A program made the position numbers and the translations under genes. The notes beneath the pieces are model-generated. The model searched no databases, had not been told where the DNA came from, and was given only the letters and a program-made list of their open reading frames with translations. A stretch of 5,468 nt of DNA, taken from Balneolaceae bacterium (lineage in GTDB: Bacteria > Bacteroidota > Rhodothermia > Balneolales > Balneolaceae). The stretch is from contig SLKH01000368.1 in assembly GCA_007134665.1 (NCBI GenBank), forward strand, positions 1 to 5,468, read 5' to 3'. Positions 1 to 5,468 of the stretch are shown in pieces. Numbering within the stretch: position 1 is the first letter of the stretch; each line of letters opens with the position of its first letter.

Positions 1-132
1 CCGGGTTTGGTTGCCCGTTCCCTGACTCATCCGATCACGGGAAGTGGTCGGATGAGGGGCCTTCATCGTATGACTCCCCGTCATCCGATGAATCGAAAGG
101 GCTGAAATTGCGGAATTTTGGGTTTAAATACC
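1..132. other. Non-coding left edge of the window
   Basis: No credible gene is visible here. Besides the twin hairpins at 26-92, the only other structures are a weak A/T-rich inverted repeat (AAATT-GCGG-AATTT, 105-118) and the near-palindrome GGGTTTAAATACCC at 120-133, which overlaps the pccB stop codon. Either could contribute to 3'-end processing of the minus-strand transcript. Neither has a following T-run that would make it a convincing terminator. Confidence 0.6.
26..92. repeat. Tandem twin hairpins (REP-like palindromic element or structured 3' region)
   Basis: Two inverted repeats lie side by side with the same geometry: 13-base arms, 5-base loop. The first pairs 26-38 with 44-56 (one G-T wobble, loop GGGAA). 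The second pairs 62-74 with 80-92 (one mismatch, loop TCCCC). They are separated by 5 bases. The 9-mer TCATCCGAT occurs at 27-35 and 81-89, and its near complement TCGGATGA at 48-55. As a result 48-59 can also pair with 76-88 (12 pairs, one bulged G), which excludes both outer hairpins. The element lies about 40 bases beyond the pccB stop, so it could protect or end that transcript, but there is no T-tract for a classical intrinsic terminator in either direction. Paired hairpins of this kind are typical of dispersed REP/BIME-like elements. Copy number in the genome cannot be judged from one window. Confidence 0.7.
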
Positions 133-1683
133 CTAAAGCGGCAGGTTATCATGTTTCTTTTTAGGTAAATGATCCACTTTATTTTCACAGAGTTCAAAAG
201 CACGAATCAGTTTTTGCCTGGTTTCTGAAGGTAAAATGATGTCATCGATAAAGCCTCTTGATGCAGCCCGGTAAGGATTGGCGAATTCTGAATTATAACG
301 GTTTTCAAGTTCTTGCTGCTTTTTCCCCGGGTCATCGGCCTGGGTAATTTCCTTTCTGAATATGATCTCTACAGCACCTTTTGTACCCATTACCGCAATT
401 TCTGCAGTTGGCCAGGCAACATTATAATCTGCCCGGATATGCTTGGAATTCATCACATCATAGGCTCCCCCGTATGCTTTACGAGTGATTACTGTCATTT
501 TGGGAACAGTTGCTTCACAGAATGCATATAACAATTTTGCACCATGTTTGATGATTCCGCCCCATTCCTGATCTGTTCCTGGAAGAAAACCGGGCACATC
601 CTCAAAAACCACAAGCGGAATATTAAATGCATCACAAAACCTGACAAACCTGGCACCTTTGATCGAAGCATCGATATCAAGCACACCGGCAAGTGACAAT
701 GGCTGATTGGCTACTATCCCTACAGTGCGTCCGTCGAGTCGTGCAAACCCAACCACGATATTGTCGGCATAAAGCTCATGAACTTCAAAGAATGATCCTT
801 CATCCATCACTCCGCCGATCACCTCCTTTATGTCGTAGGGCTTATTCGGGTTGTCAGGAACGATTTCCTCGAGCTTGGCTTCTTTGCTTTTATCAGGTTG
901 TTTTGAGGGTTGTACCGGCACTCTTTCCTCACAATTTTGGGGGATATAATCAATCAGATCCCTGATTTTTGTAATACAAATTGCATCATTTTCTTCTGCA
1001 AAATGTGCCACTCCCGATTTGGTGCTGTGCGCTGAAGCTCCACCCAGTTCTTCGGATGTCACTTCTTCATGAGTAACGGTTTTTACCACATTCGGCCCGG
1101 TTACAAACATATAACTGGTATTTCGAACCATAAATACAAAGTCGGTCAAAGCCGGGCTATAGACAGCTCCGCCGGCACAAGGCCCCATCACTGCAGAGAT
1201 CTGGGGTACCACACCTGAAGCCATTGAATTCCTCCAAAATACCTCTGCATATCCTCCGAGTGAAGAGACACCTTCCTGAATCCTGGCTCCGCCGGAATCA
1301 TTCAAACCGATAACCGGCACTCCGTTTTTCATTGCAAGGTCCATGACTTTGCAGATCTTTTCCGCATGAGTTTCTGACAGGGAGCCTCCAAAGACGGTGA
1401 AATCCTGGCTGAACAGATAAACCGGCCGCCCCTTGATTTTTCCGTACCCCGTAACAACACCATCCCCGGGAATTAATTGCTTCTCGAGCCCAAAAGCACT
1501 GCTTCTGTGTGTAACGAAGGCATCAATTTCTTCAAAGCTGTTCTTATCCAGCAACAGGTCAATTCTTTCTCTCGCAGTCAGCTTCCCCTTCTCATGCTGT
1601 TTTTGAATTCTTTTTTCCCCGCCACCTTTTTTTGATTCTTCCCGAAGTTTTTTTAAACGTTCAATTTTATCATCTGAAACCAT
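133..1683 (-). CDS. pccB: Acyl-CoA carboxylase carboxyltransferase (beta) subunit, probably propionyl-CoA carboxylase
   Basis: This 516-residue protein has full family length and the two crotonase-like halves of a biotin-dependent carboxyltransferase. It transfers carboxyl from carboxybiotin to an acyl-CoA, most likely propionyl-CoA to give (S)-methylmalonyl-CoA, in the cytosol. The N-terminal half contains DSGGARIQEG (129-138, acyl-CoA side oxyanion hole) and CAGGAVYSPA (169-178). The C-terminal half contains VPGFLPGTDQE (363-373) and KAYGGAYDVM (402-411). Asp409 aligns by motif with the residue (Asp422 in Streptomyces PccB) associated with propionyl- over acetyl-CoA preference. The N-terminus is Lys/Glu-rich, as usual for the family. 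The ATG at 1683 is used; no Shine-Dalgarno is visible. No biotin carboxylase/BCCP gene is adjacent, so the alpha subunit must lie elsewhere. A methylmalonyl-CoA decarboxylase alpha subunit is the main alternative, but no membrane or biotin partner supports it here. The acidic-protein gene lies 56 bp upstream on the same strand. Confidence 0.95.
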   Translation of the reverse strand: MVSDDKIERLKKLREESKKGGGEKRIQKQHEKGKLTARERIDLLLDKNSFEEIDAFVTHRSSAFGLEKQLIPGDGVVTGYGKIKGRPVYLFSQDFTVFGGSLSETHAEKICKVMDLAMKNGVPVIGLNDSGGARIQEGVSSLGGYAEVFWRNSMASGVVPQISAVMGPCAGGAVYSPALTDFVFMVRNTSYMFVTGPNVVKTVTHEEVTSEELGGASAHSTKSGVAHFAEENDAICITKIRDLIDYIPQNCEERVPVQPSKQPDKSKEAKLEEIVPDNPNKPYDIKEVIGGVMDEGSFFEVHELYADNIVVGFARLDGRTVGIVANQPLSLAGVLDIDASIKGARFVRFCDAFNIPLVVFEDVPGFLPGTDQEWGGIIKHGAKLLYAFCEATVPKMTVITRKAYGGAYDVMNSKHIRADYNVAWPTAEIAVMGTKGAVEIIFRKEITQADDPGKKQQELENRYNSEFANPYRAASRGFIDDIILPSETRQKLIRAFELCENKVDHLPKKKHDNLPL

Positions 1684-1721
1684 AGAACCGGGGATTATTG
1701 GTATCTCTGTTCATTGACCGG

Positions 1722-1729
1722 CAAAGATA
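1722..1729 (-). promoter_or_regulatory. Candidate Bacteroidota-type -7 box for pccB
   Basis: Read on the minus strand the bases are TATCTTTG, an exact match to the TAnnTTTG -7 consensus known from Bacteroidota sigma factors. It lies about 38 bases before the pccB ATG, which would leave a leader of roughly 30 bases. I could not find a clear TTG-type -33 element at the expected distance, so the match could be chance. If real, pccB has its own promoter in addition to any read-through from the upstream gene. Confidence 0.3.
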
Positions 1730-1739
1730 GAAAACCAGG

Positions 1740-3524
1740 TCAGGATTCTGCTTTTTTATTATTGAGCTCCATAAAATATGAATGGAGTTTGTCTGTAAAA
1801 TCCACTGCTACTTCATCATACAAATCTACTTTATTCCGTGAGAATATCTCTTTTTCAATATAGCGGGTTGCCTGCTTCCAATCACCGATATCAGTGATCT
1901 CAATTACAGCCTGGCCGTATGCTATTTCGGAACCATTGAAAATTTCTTTTGTAAATCGGGCGGCATCGTCATTCATCCACTCTTTTAACGAAATCTCATC
2001 CTGCACAGGCTCTTCAGCTTCCGGCTCTTTTTCTGGTTCAGTTTCTTCCTCCATAAATGGATAGGCACCTGCATTTTCATCTTCGGAATCTTTTGATTCA
2101 TCAACTTCATATTCATCACTCAGAAAATGCTTCCAGATATAGGTATCTTTTTTCTCTTCATCGGCCGGTTCACTGTCTCCAACTAAAGTATTTTTCCCGA
2201 TTTTATCTTCACCTGATCGTTCTGATTGCTCTCCATCTGAATTCCTTTCCGATTTTGAACTACTCAGTTTTTCAAATTTTTTAACCAGATCTTCATCGAT
2301 CTCAAACGATTCCATTAAACCCGAATCCCTTTCTTCATCGTTCAACTCATCACGATCCAAACTCTCCTTGCTCTCCCGAATCACATCTTCAACCGGTTCT
2401 GCTGGTTTTCGTTCGTGTTCATCATCAGCAGGGTCAATCGTTAATTCTTCATCCTCCCTATCTGTATCGCTGAAAAAGTTACCGGCAATGAAATTATCCG
2501 CCGGATCATCAACTTCGTCATCACGTTCTTCTGCAGGCCTGAATAACTCATTAAACGATAATGCTGAATCTTCGGAATCATCAGAAGCATCAGAAACATC
2601 CCCGGTTGCCGTTTCATCAAACATAAACCGGCTGTGAAGCGGGATATCTTCCTCTTCAGCTTCGGGCTCACGAATATCATTCAACTTCAACCCGGGTTTC
2701 GGTTCAACAGGTTCAGGTTTCCCGGTGATGGGCATTTCTTTTTTTTGCATTGCATTATCATCCAGGTATGCTTTATCCCTGGGATCAGGTTCACCTGCAT
2801 TTCCCAACAGTTCCGGTGACGAAAGTGCTTCTATTATGCCCGACCTGCTGATTGATGAATTCATTTCATCAAACATTCTTGCGATTCGGGGACGCTGTTT
2901 GTCGCTGAAAAAGATTCGTAGCAAATTTGTATCGATCGAATCACCTAAAAGCATGAACAGGGGTTCTAACAACTGAGCCCAGCTCAATGCATTATATCTG
3001 CTCACAAGTTTATCATCAACAGTTTCTACAATACGGCAGCACTGCTCAAAACTGATCGCATCCAGTTGTTTGCGTTGCATATATTTAACCGGAGCCGATG
3101 CAAGGTGCTTAAAAACTACAATTGATTCAGCACGATCTTTTAGTGTTTTCAGGTCGAGTGCTCTCTCGGATCCGAATATCAGGAGGGGAATATTTTTGCG
3201 TGGCTGAAGCAGCATATCCAGTGAATCGGATACTGCACACTCAATCACATTAGCAGCATAAGCATTAGGTAATCGTGCTTCGGAACTGATCACTTCGGTA
3301 AATTCATTCCATGCATCCTGAACATTCCGATGTTTGATATCTGCCCACTCAGTATATGGGAATGTGATTGTATCATCAATATTCCTTTTCATTTCTATTA
3401 ATACACGGTCAATGATAAAGTCAGGAATATTTAGTGCCCGAAGCTGTTCCGGGCGGTAAAATTCTTGTTCTGAGGGGAGCCGGCTAACAAAGTTTTTTGT
3501 AACGATTCGAACGATTCTTTCCAT
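1740..3524 (-). CDS. Hypothetical protein: helical N-domain, long acidic linker, small C-terminal helical domain
   Basis: I do not recognise a named family for this 594-residue protein. Residues 1-240 form an apparently folded, mostly helical domain without a signal peptide or membrane segment, with a hydrophobic strand-like stretch NIPLLIFGSE (111-120) and two adjacent cysteines (162-163). Residues 242-508 are low-complexity and acidic; in 331-410, 34 of 80 residues are Asp or Glu. Small aromatic islands interrupt this linker: LHSRFMFDE (296-304), SFNELFRPAEE (323-333), GNFFSDTDRE (348-357), WKHFLSDEYE (464-473). Residues 509-594 are again fold-like: ARFTKEIFNG (522-531), an AYGQAV helix, an ATRYIEKE helix, then a final helix containing FTDKLHSYF. 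That tail resembles, from memory, a C-terminal helical module with an F-F--ELF-GD signature in Bacteroidota hypothetical proteins. A cytoplasmic scaffold or interaction role is a guess. The start at 3524 begins the folded domain; no Shine-Dalgarno is present. It may share a transcript with pccB. Confidence 0.85.
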   Translation of the reverse strand: MERIVRIVTKNFVSRLPSEQEFYRPEQLRALNIPDFIIDRVLIEMKRNIDDTITFPYTEWADIKHRNVQDAWNEFTEVISSEARLPNAYAANVIECAVSDSLDMLLQPRKNIPLLIFGSERALDLKTLKDRAESIVVFKHLASAPVKYMQRKQLDAISFEQCCRIVETVDDKLVSRYNALSWAQLLEPLFMLLGDSIDTNLLRIFFSDKQRPRIARMFDEMNSSISRSGIIEALSSPELLGNAGEPDPRDKAYLDDNAMQKKEMPITGKPEPVEPKPGLKLNDIREPEAEEEDIPLHSRFMFDETATGDVSDASDDSEDSALSFNELFRPAEERDDEVDDPADNFIAGNFFSDTDREDEELTIDPADDEHERKPAEPVEDVIRESKESLDRDELNDEERDSGLMESFEIDEDLVKKFEKLSSSKSERNSDGEQSERSGEDKIGKNTLVGDSEPADEEKKDTYIWKHFLSDEYEVDESKDSEDENAGAYPFMEEETEPEKEPEAEEPVQDEISLKEWMNDDAARFTKEIFNGSEIAYGQAVIEITDIGDWKQATRYIEKEIFSRNKVDLYDEVAVDFTDKLHSYFMELNNKKAES

Positions 3525-3698
3525 AACAATTATTTAGGGGTAGTCAACGTATCACATGGTATAAAAATATAGTAAATTCATGCATCTACAGATGATTTGA
3601 TGGAATGTAACAAGGAATCACAGTTCCTCAAAACGTTCACTCAATTCTGTATAAAAAATGAAAGTTTTATAAGCTGTCGGGCATTTTTATTTTCCACC
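3525..3698. promoter_or_regulatory. Divergent intergenic region between the acidic-protein gene and the ABC ATPase
   Basis: The two neighbouring genes read away from each other, so promoters for both are expected in these 174 bases. The stretch is A/T-rich, with runs such as TATAAAAATATAG (3560-3572) and TGTATAAAAAATG (3648-3660). It contains a small perfect dyad, CATCT-AC-AGATG, at 3583-3594. I found no exact TAnnTTTG box facing either gene, so precise promoter positions cannot be given. The position is supported by gene orientation rather than by a clear consensus match. Confidence 0.45.
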
Positions 3699-4322
3699 AT
3701 GGTGCAATTAAAAATCCATCAACTATCAAAACGTTACGGCAACCAGGTTGTTTTAGATAATCTCAATTTTGTTATCAAAAAATCGGTACTGGGCATTGCC
3801 GGATCCAACGGTTCCGGTAAATCGACATTGATGCGATGTATCTCCGGGCTGATAAAGCCGGGAAAAGGCACGGTCACCTGGACCCTGGATGACCTTCATA
3901 TGACTCCGGACAAACTTAATGGTAAAATCGGGTATGTTGCACCTTATATAGAACTCTATGAGAGTTTGAGTGTTACAGAAAATATTCAATTTATTCAGGA
4001 TCTAAAGCGAAACGGAAGTCTAATCGACCAAAAAGATATATCAGAACTACTTGAAAATTTCCAGGCGGGTACGTTTTCCGGGAAAGCCTATGGTGATCTC
4101 TCAACCGGCCAAAGGCAACGGGTAAAACTGGCGGCAGCAATGGTTCATGACCCGCTGATCCTGTTTCTTGATGAACCCGGATCCAATCTTGATGTAAAGG
4201 GAAAAAACCTGATCGATGAAGTTGTCAGCAGATTGAGCAACCGGGGAAAAATGATTGTGATTGCCTCCAACCAGGCTGATGAACTCAGTTTGTGTCATGA
4301 AATCATCGATCTTGATACGTAA
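3699..4322 (+). CDS. ABC transporter ATP-binding protein (single ATPase domain, CcmA-like size)
   Basis: This 207-residue protein is a single ABC nucleotide-binding domain, expected to dimerise and power a membrane transporter. It shows Walker A GSNGSGKST (35-43, Lys41), the ABC signature LSTGQRQR (134-141), Walker B LILFLDE (153-159, catalytic Glu159) and a D-loop SNLD (162-165). Two positions are unusual. The Q-loop reads GYVAPYIELYE without the usual Gln, and the switch position after the last core strand is Asn191 (IASNQADE) instead of His. Length and the compact C-terminus recall CcmA-type haem-exporter ATPases, which also deviate at the Q-loop, but no CcmB/CcmC permease is adjacent, so the cargo is unknown. 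The ATG at 3699 is chosen because the conserved domain begins there (VQLKIHQLSKRYG). In-frame TTG/ATG codons at 3597-3602 would add about 33 residues unlike an ABC protein. The aminopeptidase gene follows after 48 bp on the same strand and may be co-transcribed. Confidence 0.9.
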   Translation: MVQLKIHQLSKRYGNQVVLDNLNFVIKKSVLGIAGSNGSGKSTLMRCISGLIKPGKGTVTWTLDDLHMTPDKLNGKIGYVAPYIELYESLSVTENIQFIQDLKRNGSLIDQKDISELLENFQAGTFSGKAYGDLSTGQRQRVKLAAAMVHDPLILFLDEPGSNLDVKGKNLIDEVVSRLSNRGKMIVIASNQADELSLCHEIIDLDT

Positions 4323-4370
4323 TCACGTGCCATCAATATTCAATGAGAATTAACTAAAACTGAACCTATC

Positions 4371-5468
4371 ATGATTTATACCCCTGACGATAAAAAGTTA
4401 GCTGAACAACTATTGACACACAGTACCGAATTGGAATCCGGTGAAAATATCATGTTTCAGCTTATCGGGCTGAATGCACTTGGGCTCCTTCGGGCATTAG
4501 TGGAAGAGGTCAGAAACCGTAATGCCCATCCTTTTGTGAAGATCGAAGATCCCGAAATCAACAGGCTTTTACTTGAATTTGGTGACGATCCCTTTTGGGA
4601 AAATCAGGCTAATGCAGATCAACTGCCGCTTATGAAGCAGATGGACTCATTTATCGGTATTCGGGGCAGTGAGAACATTTATGAAAATTCTCATGTCAGT
4701 AAAACTGCAAATAAATCCTATTCTGAAAAATTTTTAAACCCGGTCCATTTTAAAGAAAGAGTTGGCAACACCAAATGGTGTGTTTTGCGATATCCATCTC
4801 CTGCGTTCGCAATGAATGCCAAAATGCCAACCGAACGCTTCAGAAAATTTTATTATGATGCCTGTCTTTTCAACTATAACAGGCTTTACGAAGCAATGAA
4901 ACCACTTGAAGGACGGCTTCGAAATACTGATATCATCCGGCTCCGGGGAGAAGGTACTGATATTCAGTTTTCAGTTAAAGATCAAAACTGGATACCCTGT
5001 TTTGGGAAAAGAAATATACCTGATGGTGAATTATTTTCATCCCCGATACTCGAATCTGTTAACGGGCATATTACCTACACCGCTTCTGTTTACCAGGGCA
5101 AACCATTTGAATATGTTAAACTCATGGTTCAGGATGGCGTTGTGACAGACTTTGATTCTTCCAACAATACAGCGCTTGAAGAAATTCTGGATACCGACCC
5201 CGGTGCCCGTCAATTCGGAGAATTCAGCTTTGGTTTAAACCCTGTAATCCAGAATCCGATGTACGACATCCTGTTTGATGAAAAAATATACGGTTCCAAT
5301 CATCTCACACTTGGTAAAGATTATGATATCGCTCCAAATGGCAACCAGAGCAATATCCATTGGGACCTTGTCTGTATCGGCCCTGATGTATATCTCGACG
5401 GGGAAAAGATCCGGGAAGGCAGGTTGTTCATTACTGATGATTTAAAGGGGTTGAATCCGGGGGAATTA
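4371..5468 (+). CDS. Aminopeptidase, M29 (thermophilic metalloaminopeptidase) family, 3' end cut by the window
   Basis: An open frame of 366 codons runs from the ATG at 4371 to the window edge without a stop. The product matches M29 aminopeptidases such as AmpS/AmpT, dimetal enzymes that remove N-terminal residues from peptides in the cytosol. Candidate metal ligands and catalytic residues are in family order: Glu220 in the DGELFSSP motif, Glu284 in GEFSFGLNP, His311 in NHLTLG, Tyr318 seven residues later, and His330 and Asp332 in IHWDLVC. No signal peptide is present. The N-terminal half (to about residue 200) is the less conserved regulatory/dimerisation part, ending in the RNTDIIRLRGEGTDI segment typical of the family. 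Because the VYLDGEKIREG motif near the end is already present, only a short tail should lie beyond the window. No clear Shine-Dalgarno precedes the start. The 48 bp gap to the upstream ABC ATPase shows no terminator, so shared transcription is plausible. Confidence 0.92.
   Translation, partial: MIYTPDDKKLAEQLLTHSTELESGENIMFQLIGLNALGLLRALVEEVRNRNAHPFVKIEDPEINRLLLEFGDDPFWENQANADQLPLMKQMDSFIGIRGSENIYENSHVSKTANKSYSEKFLNPVHFKERVGNTKWCVLRYPSPAFAMNAKMPTERFRKFYYDACLFNYNRLYEAMKPLEGRLRNTDIIRLRGEGTDIQFSVKDQNWIPCFGKRNIPDGELFSSPILESVNGHITYTASVYQGKPFEYVKLMVQDGVVTDFDSSNNTALEEILDTDPGARQFGEFSFGLNPVIQNPMYDILFDEKIYGSNHLTLGKDYDIAPNGNQSNIHWDLVCIGPDVYLDGEKIREGRLFITDDLKGLNPGEL

Noticed and set aside
26..92. Classical Rho-independent terminator for pccB
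   Set aside because: The stems are strong, but neither strand shows a T-run directly after them, so only a structural element is called.
26..92. CRISPR array remnant
   Set aside because: The repeated unit is a 9-mer in alternating orientation with no regular spacers; this is hairpin symmetry, not a repeat-spacer array.
120..133. Near-palindrome GGGTTTAAATACCC as an operator
   Set aside because: The arms are only four bases and it overlaps the end of a gene rather than a promoter; a chance match is likely.
693..965. Plus-strand reading frame antisense to pccB
   Set aside because: It has no recognisable protein features and overlaps the strongly conserved carboxyltransferase on the opposite strand.
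1620..1660. Two T7 runs at the start of pccB as phase-variable tracts
   Set aside because: They encode the normal lysine-rich N-terminus in frame and are short; nothing else suggests switching.
2368..2637. Serine-rich plus-strand reading frame opposite the acidic linker
   Set aside because: Its serine bias is the complement of the Asp/Glu codons on the other strand; it has no domain character and lies entirely within a better gene.
3597..3698. N-terminal extension of the ABC ATPase from the in-frame TTG/ATG codons
   Set aside because: The extra ~33 residues do not resemble an ABC domain or a signal sequence, and the family's first strand begins right after the ATG at 3699.
4906..5145. Short plus-strand reading frame inside the aminopeptidase region
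   Set aside because: It is out of frame with the M29 gene, whose metal-ligand motifs span the same bases.

Overview
The window carries four protein-coding genes in two divergent pairs, plus a short structured non-coding stretch at its left edge. Three genes are complete. The fourth runs off the right edge with its catalytic domain essentially complete. No tRNA, rRNA, CRISPR array, integrase or transposase is visible. The window looks like chromosomal housekeeping DNA rather than a mobile island.

Organism: none of the four starts has a convincing purine-rich Shine-Dalgarno. One gap holds a TAnnTTTG box of the Bacteroidota promoter type, base composition is moderate, and one protein ends in a helical domain I associate with Bacteroidota hypothetical proteins. 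Together these suggest the Bacteroidota / Balneolota / Rhodothermota branch. This is an inference from style; no marker gene is present.

Layout: (1) Positions 1-132 are non-coding and hold two tandem hairpins of identical geometry (26-56 and 62-92). Their inner arms can also pair with each other to form a competing third hairpin. (2) 133-1683, minus strand: carboxyltransferase (beta) subunit of an acyl-CoA carboxylase, most likely propionyl-CoA carboxylase PccB. (3) 1740-3524, minus strand: a 594-residue protein of unknown function with a helical N-terminal domain, a long very acidic low-complexity linker and a small helical C-terminal domain. It lies 56 bp upstream of pccB on the same strand. 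(4) 3525-3698: divergent intergenic region. (5) 3699-4322, plus strand: a stand-alone ABC-type ATPase, CcmA-like in size, with non-canonical Q-loop and switch residues. (6) 4371-5468, plus strand: an M29-family metallo-aminopeptidase, 48 bp downstream of the ATPase.

Function together: PccB would act in propionyl-CoA / methylmalonyl-CoA metabolism (odd-chain fatty acid and branched amino acid breakdown) with a biotin carboxylase/BCCP subunit encoded elsewhere. The aminopeptidase would trim peptides in the cytosol. The ABC ATPase needs a membrane partner not present here. I see no single pathway joining all four genes. The points most worth a second look are the mutually exclusive hairpins at the left edge, the architecture of the acidic protein, and the unusual catalytic loops of the ATPase.
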